A program made the translations under genes and the position numbers. Under the pieces are notes generated by a model. The model did not search any database and was not told the origin of the DNA. It worked only from the letters and a program-made list of their open reading frames with translations. From M3007 sp035299505 (GTDB lineage: Bacteria; Bacteroidota; Bacteroidia; Chitinophagales; Saprospiraceae), in NCBI GenBank assembly GCA_035299505.1, contig DATGWL010000090.1:62001-126000 (forward strand): a stretch of DNA of 64,000 nt, given 5' to 3'. This document shows positions 52,787 to 61,985 of this stretch, in pieces; position 1 is the first letter of the stretch; the number at the start of each line of letters is the position of its first letter.

Positions 52787-52794
52787 CAAAACTA
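52787..52794 (-). promoter_or_regulatory. -7 element of the sdh operon promoter
   Basis: TAGTTTTG on the minus strand is an exact TANNTTTG match, giving a start near 52780 and a leader of about 110 bases before sdhC. The -33 element is weak. The gap 52670-52995 otherwise holds only this promoter and the ompA promoter. Confidence 0.5.
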
Positions 52795-52908
52795 CCGCTA
52801 GAAACGCGGATGCCTAATTTTTGTGCTTAAATTCATTAATATCACCTGAAATTTAGACGCTTTACAAATTTTGAACTCGATACATGTATATTAAAGTATT
52901 TATCTGAC

Positions 52909-52936
52909 TTGTAAATGACTTTTTTTCGTACTCTTG
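52909..52936 (+). promoter_or_regulatory. Candidate promoter of the OmpA-family gene
   Basis: TTG (52909-52911), 17 bp, then TACTCTTG (52929-52936), one base off the -7 consensus. A start near 52943 leaves about 50 bases before the ATG. Confidence 0.45.
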
Positions 52937-52995
52937 TGACGCTTGTTAATTTTGAGCGTCGAAGCAAAACATTTGCATAACCAAACCAATTCTTT

Positions 52996-54552
52996 ATGAA
53001 GAAGTTATTGACCATCCTTTGTTTAGTGGGTACACTTATGTTGTTGCAACAGGAAACCTTTGCACAATCTAATCAATCACTCACATTCCGTGGCCTTTGG
53101 AACAACTACATCAATCCTTCACCGGCATGGGAAGACTGGGATCAAGTCTTTACTGATGCTGAACAGCGTGGTGTAGAGATCGCCTACGGTCGCAGAATCC
53201 ACAAAAGCACCTGGCTCGTAGTTCCTTTGAAATTCGGAACGGCACAATATGCCAACTCCAACCGCACCAACCTGATCGGTAACCTCGATCTGTTGCTGCA
53301 AAATAACCTGACAAGCAGTAAATCCCTCATCGTACCAAGCGTTCACCTCGGACTTGGCTCTACCTGGGATTTTGATCAGGAAGAATTTGACCTGAATATT
53401 CCAGCAGGCGCCGGTCTCAACCTTCGCATTATGCCGAACCTCTACCTGAGCGCTCAAACCCAATACCGCTTTTCCATCGAAAATCGTCCGGGTTGGCAAC
53501 ATGGCCTCGGCCTCACCATTTTGTTTGGTGAACCAGACCGCGACGGCGATGGTATTTCCGATAATGATGATAAATGCCCGGATGTGCCAGGCACAAAAGA
53601 AATGATGGGCTGCCCAGACCGCGACGGTGATGGCGTTGCGGATAGCGACGATAAATGCCCGGATGTTCCAGGCCTGGCTAACCTCATGGGATGCCCTGAT
53701 CGCGATGGCGACGGCATTGCTGATAATGACGACAATTGCCCAGATGCCAAAGGCCCTGCCTCTACCAAAGGTTGCCCGGACCGCGATGGCGACGGTATTG
53801 TAGATGATTCTGATGAATGCCCGGATGTAAAAGGTATTGCAGCCATGAAAGGTTGCCCGGATGCCGACAACGATGGTATCACAGATGCACAAGACAAATG
53901 CCCGCGCGAAGCAGGCCCGGCGGCTACGATGGGTTGCCCTGACCGCGACGGTGATGGCATTACTGACAAAGACGACAAATGCCCCGGCGACAAAGGCCCG
54001 GCTTCAACCATGGGTTGCCCAGACCGCGATAGCGACGGCGTTGCAGATAAAGACGATGCTTGCCCTGATAAAAAAGGTGACTCTGCACACAAAGGTTGCC
54101 CTGATTCAGACGGCGATGGTATTTATGATGATACCGACCGTTGCCCAGACAAACCAGGTGTAGCTGCACTGCGCGGTTGCCCGGAAATCAAGAAAGAAGA
54201 TAAGGCTAAGCTGGAACGCGCTATCAAACTCGTTCAGTTCGAGACTGGCAAGGATGTACTGTTGAAAAAATCCTACGCTGTACTGGATGAAGTAGTGAGT
54301 GTAATGAACACCTACAAAGAGTACAGCCTCAACATCGGTGGCCACACGGATAATGTAGGTGATGACAAGCGCAACCAGGAACTTTCCGAGCGTCGTGCAA
54401 AAGCATGCTACGACTATCTGGTTAGCAAAGGTATCGCAGCTGCACGTATGTCTTCTGCCGGTTATGGTGAAACAAAACCAGTTGGCGACAACAAAACAGC
54501 TGCCGGCCGTGAGCAAAACCGCCGCGTAGAGTTTGAACTGTACGTAAAATAA
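52996..54552 (+). CDS. OmpA-family protein with calcium-binding TSP3 repeats
   Basis: 518 residues. Signal peptide (LVGTLMLLQQETFAQ), an outer-membrane beta domain (about 30-175), then about nine thrombospondin type 3 repeats (about 178-395) of the form DRDGDGIxDxDDKCPD, each about 25 residues, and a C-terminal OmpA peptidoglycan-binding domain (about 405-518) with LNIGGHTDNVGDDKRNQELS and ERRAKACYDYLV. The acidic repeats should bind calcium and act as a periplasmic spacer. The codons of the repeats are nearly identical, so copy number may vary. A strong terminator follows. Confidence 0.95.
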   Translation: MKKLLTILCLVGTLMLLQQETFAQSNQSLTFRGLWNNYINPSPAWEDWDQVFTDAEQRGVEIAYGRRIHKSTWLVVPLKFGTAQYANSNRTNLIGNLDLLLQNNLTSSKSLIVPSVHLGLGSTWDFDQEEFDLNIPAGAGLNLRIMPNLYLSAQTQYRFSIENRPGWQHGLGLTILFGEPDRDGDGISDNDDKCPDVPGTKEMMGCPDRDGDGVADSDDKCPDVPGLANLMGCPDRDGDGIADNDDNCPDAKGPASTKGCPDRDGDGIVDDSDECPDVKGIAAMKGCPDADNDGITDAQDKCPREAGPAATMGCPDRDGDGITDKDDKCPGDKGPASTMGCPDRDSDGVADKDDACPDKKGDSAHKGCPDSDGDGIYDDTDRCPDKPGVAALRGCPEIKKEDKAKLERAIKLVQFETGKDVLLKKSYAVLDEVVSVMNTYKEYSLNIGGHTDNVGDDKRNQELSERRAKACYDYLVSKGIAAARMSSAGYGETKPVGDNKTAAGREQNRRVEFELYVK

Positions 54553-54577
54553 TCAGGGTTACTGATACCTGATAATA

Positions 54578-54618
54578 AAGCCTCCTGTCGGGAATACCCG
54601 GCAGGAGGCTTTTCTTTT
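54578..54618 (+). terminator. Terminator of the OmpA-family gene
   Basis: A 15-bp stem with one wobble (54578-54592, 54597-54611) and a 4-base loop is followed by TTCTTTTT. Confidence 0.92.
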
Positions 54619-54632
54619 TGGTGAGAAAGGTA

Positions 54633-55343
54633 TTACCCCGGAAACAAAAAGAGGTAAGCAGATGCTCCGGCTATACCACCCAAAACCGGGGCAAGAACCG
54701 GAATCCAGGCATAATTCCAATCAGATGTACCTTTCCCGGGAATCGGAAGCAGTGCATGGGCAATGCGGGGACCTAAATCTCTTGCTGGATTGATAGCATA
54801 ACCGGTTGTTCCACCCAGAGAATGTCCAATAGCCAGTACCAAAGCCCCAACTACCAAGGGATTTAAACCTTCTGCAAAACGGTTGGCTCCTATGGCCGAC
54901 AAACCGAACATCAGGACAAAAGTGCCTAGAAACTCGCTGAAAAAATTGGAAGAGGTATGCCGAACTGCCGGCGCTGTACAAAAAACGGCCAGTTTGGCGC
55001 CGGCATCGGGCGTTCTTTCCCAATGAGGATAATAGTGTAGGAAAACCAGAACGGAGCCTAAGATGCCTCCCAGTATTTGGGCTGCCAGATAGAGCGGAAC
55101 CTGATCTGCGGGGAATTGACCGGTAGTTGCCAGGGCAAGCGTAACCGCCGGATTGAGGTGGGCGCCGCTGATTCGGCCAACTGCATATACTGCAAAAGTA
55201 ACCGCCAGCGCCCAGCCAATGGTGATAACGATCCAGCCCGAATTTTCATTTTTGGTGTCTCGGAGCACTACACCGGCTACCACCCCATTGCCCAACAGGA
55301 TAAGGAGTGCGGTGCCAATGAGTTCTGCAAGAAATAGGTTCAT
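54633..55343 (-). CDS. glpF: Glycerol facilitator/aquaporin (MIP family)
   Basis: 236 residues with six membrane helices. The two half-helix motifs are SGAHLNPAVTLAL and TGYAINPARDLGPR; the Asp after NPAR is typical of glycerol-conducting members. It should bring glycerol (and water) into the cell. It is the last gene of the galE-glpD-glpF set, 56 bases after glpD. Confidence 0.93.
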   Translation of the reverse strand: MNLFLAELIGTALLILLGNGVVAGVVLRDTKNENSGWIVITIGWALAVTFAVYAVGRISGAHLNPAVTLALATTGQFPADQVPLYLAAQILGGILGSVLVFLHYYPHWERTPDAGAKLAVFCTAPAVRHTSSNFFSEFLGTFVLMFGLSAIGANRFAEGLNPLVVGALVLAIGHSLGGTTGYAINPARDLGPRIAHALLPIPGKGTSDWNYAWIPVLAPVLGGIAGASAYLFLFPG

Positions 55344-55399
55344 AGGTAATAGCGTTTAGTGTTACTTGATGTAGTCCATGACACTTTACATGCCAGGTG

Positions 55400-57073
55400 T
55401 CAATGGGTAGATTGCTGAATGAAGTGATCCAGTAATGCTTCATATTCCCGCTGTTGCTGGTCGCTGACTTCTGGCGTCCATCCCAGCGTATTGCCCATCC
55501 AATTCGCAACTATGGGCGCTGATGCCCGCGCAGCCTCCCAGTCCAGTATCTCCATCCGTATCCTTCGGGCCAGAAAATCCCGGAGCTTGACTGTCATCTC
55601 CTGCCTGGCGGCGTACACAATTTCTGCACAAATAAAAGGGAAATCAGGATGAATGCGTTGCGCAAGCCTGTTGTCTGACTCAACCAGTGTTAGTAATTTG
55701 GATGCCTGATCGCCGTAATGGTGCGCCAGATGCCGGCATGTTTCAGCTGACAAACCGGATTGCATTTGAAGTTCACTGGCAAGACCGGGGGCATACTCCC
55801 TGGCGCCAACAAGTATCAGGTTTTCAGTGTTGGATTTCGATATAGCTTTGCCAGGCAGCAACATTTTTTCCACCACATTTACCGCATCCAGGGCCATTAC
55901 CCGATAGGTTGTCCATTTTCCTCCCAGGAGGCTGATCAGGCCACTTGTGGGGTCGTTTTCTACTTCATGGTCGCGCAGTAATGATTTGGTCTGTTTGTCT
56001 TGTCGATCCGGCGCTGCAGCCAGCAATGGCCTGATACCACCAAATCCTGCCTGAACTGCTTTTTGATCCAGTGGTTTGCGCAGGTAGGGGCGCAGTGTGT
56101 TTAGTAAAAAAAGTATGTCGCGGGACTGTAAAAGTGGTTCATTCGGGTCAACGCCACAGGGCTCATCGGTGGTGCCCAAAATAGTTTTTCCTTCAAAAGG
56201 TATGGCAAAAACCATTCTGCCGTCGGCTGTTTTAGGAATCAGCAGGGCATGGCCACTGTTCAAAATATGTGCAGGTAGTGTGAGGTGAACGCCCTTGGAA
56301 GGACTCATTCGCTGAGGCAATGCCGGGTTGGCCATTTGCCGTACTTTATCCGAATATGGACCGGTGCAGTTTAAAAAAGCCGAGGCTTTGACAGTTATTT
56401 GAGCGTTTTCATTTGAATCAGGCGCCAGGTTTCGCAGGATTGCGCCGGTAATTTTTCCTGAAGAATCTTTATCGAAGGCCTCCAATGCAAGATAATTGGC
56501 GGCTGCAGTGCCGGGATATAACAAGGTGGTTTGTACCAGTGCCAGGGTGTATCTGGAATCGTTTAACTGCCCGTCGTAATACAAAATAGCGCTGTGAATA
56601 CCGGGCGTAAGCTCTGGCGCCAGTGCGAGCGCTTCTTTTTTACTCAGCCACCTGCTGGTGGGCCAGGGTTGATCAGATCGTTTATACGCAAACCAATCGT
56701 ACAGTTTAAGCCCGATGCGGTAATACAAGCCTTCCCACCAACGAAAAACCGGGGTAATGATGCCGAGTGGCTGGGCCAGATGCGGAGCATTTTGCAACAG
56801 TATCCGTCGTTCAAGCAGCCCGTGCTTGACCTGCTTTAATTGGGCAAAATCCCGTTTTTTAAAAGCTTGTTCCAGGTATCGCACGCCACCATGTATCAAC
56901 TTGGTGCTTTTACTGGAGGTTGCAGACCCAAAATCAGCCTGATCAATAAGCGCAACCTTCAAGCCTCTGGAGGCAGCATCCAGGGCACATCCGGCGCCAC
57001 TGGCTCCGGCGCCTATGATGCATAGATCAAAGGTTTCTTCCGCTAATCGTTTTATGTAAGCATTTCGGTTCAT
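55400..57073 (-). CDS. glpD: Glycerol-3-phosphate dehydrogenase/oxidase
   Basis: 557 residues from ATG 57073; a GTG at 57082 overlaps the galE stop and is less likely. The FAD motif is LCIIGAGASGAGCALDAASRG, and the family segments SSKSTKLIHGGVRYLEQAFK and LGTTDEPCGVDPNEP are present, with a C-terminal helical domain. It oxidises glycerol-3-phosphate to dihydroxyacetone phosphate at the membrane. The gap to galE is 9 bases and to glpF 56 bases. No glycerol kinase gene is in the window. Confidence 0.94.
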   Translation of the reverse strand: MNRNAYIKRLAEETFDLCIIGAGASGAGCALDAASRGLKVALIDQADFGSATSSKSTKLIHGGVRYLEQAFKKRDFAQLKQVKHGLLERRILLQNAPHLAQPLGIITPVFRWWEGLYYRIGLKLYDWFAYKRSDQPWPTSRWLSKKEALALAPELTPGIHSAILYYDGQLNDSRYTLALVQTTLLYPGTAAANYLALEAFDKDSSGKITGAILRNLAPDSNENAQITVKASAFLNCTGPYSDKVRQMANPALPQRMSPSKGVHLTLPAHILNSGHALLIPKTADGRMVFAIPFEGKTILGTTDEPCGVDPNEPLLQSRDILFLLNTLRPYLRKPLDQKAVQAGFGGIRPLLAAAPDRQDKQTKSLLRDHEVENDPTSGLISLLGGKWTTYRVMALDAVNVVEKMLLPGKAISKSNTENLILVGAREYAPGLASELQMQSGLSAETCRHLAHHYGDQASKLLTLVESDNRLAQRIHPDFPFICAEIVYAARQEMTVKLRDFLARRIRMEILDWEAARASAPIVANWMGNTLGWTPEVSDQQQREYEALLDHFIQQSTH

Positions 57074-57082
57074 GTGCAACAC

Positions 57083-58102
57083 TCATGAGCCAGCCAGTTT
57101 TTGTTGCCAACGCCAGGCGTCAGCCAGTGCTTCTTTCAAAGTGCGTTGGGTTTTCCAGCCAAGCAGATTGCCGGATTTTTGTACATCGGCCCATACGGCC
57201 ACTACATCGCCTTCCCGCCTTGGCCCAATCTGATAGGGCAATGGAGAACCACTGATTTGTTCAAATAGCTGAACCAGTTCCAATACGCTGTTCCCTTTAC
57301 CGGAACCCAGGTTGAAGGTGTCGTATAAGTGTGCATTGGTATGCCCCATTGCATATTGAAGCGCCGAAACGTGTGCTTCTGCCAGGTCCATCACATGAAT
57401 GTAATCCCGAATACAGGTGCCATCAGGCGTAGGGTAATCGTCGCCAAATATGGTAAGCGCTTTTCTAAAACCGGCAGCCGTTTGGGTAATGAAAGGCACC
57501 AGATTATTGGGTATTCCCCTGGGGAGTTCGCCAATTTCAGCACTGGGATGCGCACCAATGGGGTTGAAATAACGCAGGGAAATGGCTTTTAAGGGTTTGG
57601 CCGCACATACATCCCGAATGATCTCCTCGCCTATTTGTTTGGTGTTGCCGTATACTGAAGCGGCAGGTTTTACCGGCGTTTCCTCTGTTACCGGCGGCTG
57701 GTCTGGATTTCCGTACACTGTACAAGAGGAAGAAAAAATCAGGTTGCTAATGCCCTCCGCCAACATGGCATCCATCAGGGTAATGAGCGAGCCCAGGTTG
57801 TTGCGGTAATAGGCCAGCGGCTCCTGCATCGACTCGCCAACAGCTTTGAAAGCTGCAAAATGAATGATACCGCTGATCTGGTGCTCCCGAAAAATACTTC
57901 TGAGCAAGGAATAATCATTGCAATCCCTGGCGTAACAGGGAATGTCTTTGCCCAGAATGCGGCGCAACCCGGTTAATACAGAAGATTCCGAGTTGGAAAA
58001 ATCATCCAGTATAACCGGTTCATAACCAGCCTCCGCCAGTGCCACTACCGTATGCGACCCAATAAAGCCGGCGCCGCCTGTGACTAGAATGTTTGGACCC
58101 AT
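57083..58102 (-). CDS. galE: UDP-glucose 4-epimerase
   Basis: 339 residues from ATG 58102, immediately before NILVTGGAGFIGSH (NAD-binding). The catalytic pair Tyr-Lys is in SVYGNTKQIGEEI (YxxxK), with the Ser/Thr in FSSSCTVYG. Later landmarks are LRYFNPIGAHPSAEIGE, CIRDYIHVMDLAEAHV and NLGSGKGNSVLE. It interconverts UDP-glucose and UDP-galactose. Its grouping with glycerol genes is unusual but the tight spacing supports co-transcription. Confidence 0.95.
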   Translation of the reverse strand: MGPNILVTGGAGFIGSHTVVALAEAGYEPVILDDFSNSESSVLTGLRRILGKDIPCYARDCNDYSLLRSIFREHQISGIIHFAAFKAVGESMQEPLAYYRNNLGSLITLMDAMLAEGISNLIFSSSCTVYGNPDQPPVTEETPVKPAASVYGNTKQIGEEIIRDVCAAKPLKAISLRYFNPIGAHPSAEIGELPRGIPNNLVPFITQTAAGFRKALTIFGDDYPTPDGTCIRDYIHVMDLAEAHVSALQYAMGHTNAHLYDTFNLGSGKGNSVLELVQLFEQISGSPLPYQIGPRREGDVVAVWADVQKSGNLLGWKTQRTLKEALADAWRWQQKLAGS

Positions 58103-58160
58103 AAGATGAATGCGATCAATATGATCACCCAAAGGAAAACACGATCTCCACTAAACCCTG

Positions 58161-58203
58161 AAAAAAAACGGGGAATTTTTGCCGGATAGCAAAAATTCCC
58201 CGT
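58161..58203 (-). terminator. Terminator downstream of the choice-of-anchor B gene
   Basis: A 15-bp perfect stem ACGGGGAATTTTTGC/GCAAAAATTCCCCGT (58168-58182, 58189-58203) is followed on the minus strand by eight T residues (58168-58161). It separates the secreted-protein gene from galE. Confidence 0.92.
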
Positions 58204-58248
58204 ACAAAGGCTGTTTAGCCTTTGCTATTGATGTTTTTCAAACTCAAC

Positions 58249-60624
58249 TTAACGCATCTTGATGATCTTTACCGGAGTAGATTGTCCGCCGGCAAAACTC
58301 AGCCGTACCAGGTAAACCCCCGCCGGCAACTGTTCCCCGATGGTCTGGGTTCCTTCCTGCTCAGAGAGTTGGTATTCAGCCTTTAAAGTTCCGGCCAAAT
58401 CAAATACCTGCATCCGGGCATCCCGGTTGGGATTCTGATACTGGATGGTTGTCTGGGTGGCAAACGGGTTTGGAGAAGCGCTCAGTACCGGAGCTTGCTC
58501 TGGCTCATTCAGGCTAAGTGGTTGATCTACTACATTAAACTGGTCAAATGCTGCCTCATACGTATCGAAAATAGCTGTGTTGGGATTGTCAAAGCATACA
58601 ATTCTGATGCGCATTTCGTTGGTTAGTGGTACGAAATCGGTTACATCGAACGACAGACTTTGCCAATCGAACTGGTCGCCCTTTCTTTTCCAGGCCAGTT
58701 TTTCCTGAACTCCGTTGCTTACATATACTTTTATGGAGTCCACAAATTGCTGGTTGATATTGGCGCTCAGGCACCATACCTGGCCTGTGATTCTAGGGTT
58801 CAGGTAGCTACTCAGGTCCATCACAGGAGAGATAAGGATAGAGGTTCCTGATTCAACATCGTCCTGATCCACTTCACCTGTTGAATTGCCGGTTACAAAA
58901 CAGGAGAAACCAATATCGCCATTCACGTCTGCACCCGGCGCCACTACAACACCCACATTCACCTCCAATGGCTCGCTGGTACGTTCCCATTTTCCGGTGG
59001 CGGAGCTGCCGCTGGCTTCCCAGCCATAATCAAATACAAAGTCATCCTGATAACCTTCATTCAGTTCCAGCACCAGTTGCTGATTACTGTTAATGGTCAG
59101 GTTTTGAACCTCATACCGGTAACCCCAGGCGCCGGCCACTACGTCGTACAAACCGCCAGTAACATTCTGGAGGCTAAAATTACCATTGGCATCGGCTACC
59201 AGCTCGTATTGCACATCAGGGGAAAGCACTGATATTTGGGCGCCAGGAATGGGTGTCCCATCGCCGGCTCTCCGAACAATACCGCCTACCTGGAAAAGAG
59301 GGGCTACTTCCAGGCTGAAATTCTGGGTTACTACTTCGCCGGAGATCAGGTTAACCTGAGCAGTTGCCGGCAGGTAGCCAAATTTGGTCACCTGCACGTT
59401 TGCAAGACCCGGTGTAACTTGTCCGATGCCATATTTGCCGTTTGGTCCACTTTGCTTGGTGGAAGTATTATTTCCGGTAAACAGGATTTGCGCGCCGGAA
59501 ATGGGTGCTCCTGTGGATGCATCGGTGATGTTTCCTTCCAGATAACAAGCTCGCTGGTAGTTTGGAGTAAGCATCCACAGTTCTGCAGGAGAAATATTGC
59601 CTACTACCAGGTTCCCGGATGGCAGGTATGGATATACTCCCCATGAGCCGTCGAAAGAACCGCCGGAACCTTGCGGATAAGTGTCGTACTTGCCTGTTTC
59701 TACCAGGTTTTGAGGCCTGGTTACATCAACAATGTTTACACCTTCAGTATACCAGGAAGTAATAGCATAATTGCCACGAATATGGGTGTTGTGGATAATG
59801 CTGCCGGAACCCGGGTTGGTTTGCATTTTATCCAGAAACTGAATGTCGGTTGGGTCGCTCACATCATAGGCACCCAGGAAAGAACTGCTGTTTTCATCGG
59901 TTGTGAAGATGGTTTTGCGGTCTTCCGAAAGCCATGTGTTGTGGGTGAACAGGGTAGGGGTAGCCTGTGTATTGATCAGTACAGGGGCTGTTTTGTTGGC
60001 CATGTTGACAATGGAAAAGATACCCGCATTGATATGTGCTGCATAAAGGGTATCGTTGTCTACATAACCGTCGTGGATGTAGCCCAATTGGTCAAATTTA
60101 CCCACATAGGTTGGGTTCCAGGGGTCCTGATTCAGATCAAGTACCACCGCCCCGCCGTTGAACAGGTTGCTTCCATAGGCGTACAAATAACCTTTGGTTA
60201 CGTCGATGTGCAGCGCGTGGATGGTGTTCAACTGGTTGGCAATAGCGCCATCCCCCCGATAATACTTGGAAGGCAGGGTACTGGACGGGAGGGCGCTCAA
60301 ATCTACAATTTGTACCCCTGAGCCGCCTTCAGTCACAACATAAGCATAGTGGCTGTAGGTCTTGATTTCTTTCCAAAAATCGTCCGGACCGGGAATTTGT
60401 ACAATCTGTTGAGGAATATCCGGATTGGTTACGTCTACAATAATCAGACCCTTGGATGCACCAACCAGGGCGTATTCTTTGCCATCAGGAGAAGCCCAGC
60501 CACACATATTTGCGACGGTTTGTCCTGGGAAACTGATTTTGGAGCGGAATGTTACATTGTAATTCTGCGCAAACGCTGCAACAGAAAATAGGAGGGCAAT
60601 GGAGAGTAGCGAAATGTTTTTCAT
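58249..60624 (-). CDS. Choice-of-anchor B secreted protein with T9SS sorting domain
   Basis: 791 residues from ATG 60624 (MKNISLLSIALLFSVAAFAQ signal peptide). The first half is an LVIVD beta-propeller of the choice-of-anchor B type (LIIVDVTNPDIPQQI, VQIVDLSAL, GVNIVDVTRPQNLVE). Two carboxypeptidase-regulatory-like beta sandwiches follow (CYLEGNITDASTGAPISGA; GIVRRAGDGTPIPGAQI), then a jelly roll, and a C-terminal type A sorting domain (SASPNPFATQTTIQYQNP ... LPAGVYLVRLSFAGGQS). It is a surface or secreted protein of unknown binding partner, exported by the GldKLMN system. Confidence 0.9.
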   Translation of the reverse strand: MKNISLLSIALLFSVAAFAQNYNVTFRSKISFPGQTVANMCGWASPDGKEYALVGASKGLIIVDVTNPDIPQQIVQIPGPDDFWKEIKTYSHYAYVVTEGGSGVQIVDLSALPSSTLPSKYYRGDGAIANQLNTIHALHIDVTKGYLYAYGSNLFNGGAVVLDLNQDPWNPTYVGKFDQLGYIHDGYVDNDTLYAAHINAGIFSIVNMANKTAPVLINTQATPTLFTHNTWLSEDRKTIFTTDENSSSFLGAYDVSDPTDIQFLDKMQTNPGSGSIIHNTHIRGNYAITSWYTEGVNIVDVTRPQNLVETGKYDTYPQGSGGSFDGSWGVYPYLPSGNLVVGNISPAELWMLTPNYQRACYLEGNITDASTGAPISGAQILFTGNNTSTKQSGPNGKYGIGQVTPGLANVQVTKFGYLPATAQVNLISGEVVTQNFSLEVAPLFQVGGIVRRAGDGTPIPGAQISVLSPDVQYELVADANGNFSLQNVTGGLYDVVAGAWGYRYEVQNLTINSNQQLVLELNEGYQDDFVFDYGWEASGSSATGKWERTSEPLEVNVGVVVAPGADVNGDIGFSCFVTGNSTGEVDQDDVESGTSILISPVMDLSSYLNPRITGQVWCLSANINQQFVDSIKVYVSNGVQEKLAWKRKGDQFDWQSLSFDVTDFVPLTNEMRIRIVCFDNPNTAIFDTYEAAFDQFNVVDQPLSLNEPEQAPVLSASPNPFATQTTIQYQNPNRDARMQVFDLAGTLKAEYQLSEQEGTQTIGEQLPAGVYLVRLSFAGGQSTPVKIIKMR

Positions 60625-60764
60625 GCTTAATGCTATGGTTTGGGCTAGATGTTGAACCATGCTACAAAGACCGGCAAAATGCAGGCTAATGCTTTAAACA
60701 ATTCGACTAAACACCACTAAAATTAGCGGTAGTGATTCCGACAATATCATCTGAAAAGGCCCCG

Positions 60765-60795
60765 GCCGTTTGCATCATACTGATATGCAAACGGC
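60765..60795 (-). terminator. Hairpin downstream of the DUF4199 gene
   Basis: GCCGTTTGCAT/ATGCAAACGGC (60765-60775, 60785-60795), 11 bp with a 9-base loop, lies 24 bases past the DUF4199 stop. On the minus strand a short TTTT follows some 10 bases later, so it is only a weak intrinsic terminator. Confidence 0.5.
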
Positions 60796-60819
60796 TGGAG
60801 AAACTAAACCGACCGGTAT

Positions 60820-61335
60820 TCAGGCTTCTTTCTTTTTCAGGATAAATGCAGTAGCCAGCGCTACCAGAATACCCACCCGGAAAGGCTCCAGAAAAGTTAA
60901 GCCAAAGCGGATCAGCGGATTGTCGTACATCACCTTAAACTCTGCAATTTCCTGACTGTGTTGCTGTATGGCAGCTTCTGAGGCGCCGGAACTCCGCATC
61001 TTCTCCAGCATGTGGGCGGTGTACTTATCCATAAAATCTGGCAAAAGGGTTTCATAAATGACCATCCATGCCAATACATAACACAGGCAGGAAATGGCTA
61101 CAATGGATATGGCCACCTGAAATCCTTTGCCGAAACTCAGTACCCCGCCAGCCTGTTCCCGGTAAGCACGCACACCTGTAAATACAAACAGCATACTGAG
61201 CAAGATGCCTGCATAACCTACATACTCCCCGTTTTCAAAGTCCATATGCCTGGAGTAATAAACCGAGGTAATGGTCATCAGGAGAGCAGCCAGGGCGCCG
61301 GAATAAAGGCCGTAACGTAAAATTGTTTTTTGCAT
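60820..61335 (-). CDS. DUF4199 family membrane protein
   Basis: 171 residues from ATG 61335. Four membrane helices (LYSGALAALLMTITSVYY, GYAGILLSMLFVFTGVRAY, VAISIVAISCLCYVLAWM, ILVALATAFIL) with a helical loop (TAHMLEKMRSSGASEAAIQQ) fit DUF4199. The family is common in Bacteroidota, often next to a LuxR-type regulator as here (131 bases upstream, same strand). The function is unknown. Confidence 0.85.
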   Translation of the reverse strand: MQKTILRYGLYSGALAALLMTITSVYYSRHMDFENGEYVGYAGILLSMLFVFTGVRAYREQAGGVLSFGKGFQVAISIVAISCLCYVLAWMVIYETLLPDFMDKYTAHMLEKMRSSGASEAAIQQHSQEIAEFKVMYDNPLIRFGLTFLEPFRVGILVALATAFILKKKEA

Positions 61336-61466
61336 AGAAGCAGAAGATTTGGTTAAAAAACTGCTGCAAATCAACACCTGCAACCCTGGTCAGGCATCAT
61401 ACTTTCGGGTGATTTTGGGAAAATCAGCCCTAATCACACTTTCGGGCGATATTCATTGGATACAAA

Positions 61467-61922
61467 TTAAGGCAATAACCCCAGCGATTTAGCTTTTTGG
61501 ATGGCCTGGGTACGACGCTGTACGTCCAGTTTGGAAAAAAGATTGGATAGATGTGTTTTTACGGTGTTCAGGGAAACAAAAAGGCTTTCTGCAATTTCCT
61601 GATTGCTTTTGCCTTCGGCCATTTGTTCCAGCACTTCCAGCTCTCTGGGAGTAATGCCCAGCCCGGCCAGGAGTTGTTCTTTGGGTAAAACCGGCAATGG
61701 GGCGGTTGGCGAACTGAGTGGGTATTTTCGGTTCCAGCGCATGCCTGCCCAGATTCCAACTGCGGCAAACAGGATGGCAATAAAGGCTATATACCACTTT
61801 TCAGATTGACCATAGGTCAATAGATGCAGCCTGGAATATTGCAGGGATGCCATCAGCAAACCCAGGGGTATCCCGTAGAGTGCCAGATGTTTCCACCAAT
61901 TTCCGGAATTACTGCTAGACAT
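61467..61922 (-). CDS. Membrane-anchored LuxR-type transcriptional regulator
   Basis: 151 residues from ATG 61922; a longer frame would begin inside the terminator. Two membrane helices (LALYGIPLGLLMASLQY and WYIAFIAILFAAVGIWAGM) precede a cytoplasmic LuxR/GerE DNA-binding domain with GITPRELEVLEQMAEGKSNQ and VSLNTVKTHLSNLFSKL. There is no receiver domain, so the membrane part or the DUF4199 neighbour may sense the signal. It probably regulates the DUF4199 gene downstream. Confidence 0.87.
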   Translation of the reverse strand: MSSSNSGNWWKHLALYGIPLGLLMASLQYSRLHLLTYGQSEKWYIAFIAILFAAVGIWAGMRWNRKYPLSSPTAPLPVLPKEQLLAGLGITPRELEVLEQMAEGKSNQEIAESLFVSLNTVKTHLSNLFSKLDVQRRTQAIQKAKSLGLLP

Positions 61923-61933
61923 GGTGCAAAAAT

Positions 61934-61961
61934 AAAAGGGTGCCTGATCAGGCACCCTTTT
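61934..61961. terminator. 28-bp perfect palindrome, bidirectional terminator
   Basis: AAAAGGGTGCCTGA/TCAGGCACCCTTTT (61934-61961) has no loop beyond the turn, with an A run on one side and a T run on the other. It lies between the T9SS-cargo gene stop at 61986 and the regulator start at 61922. Confidence 0.88.
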
Positions 61962-61985
61962 ATTGGTTTAAAAGTTGTTTCCTGT

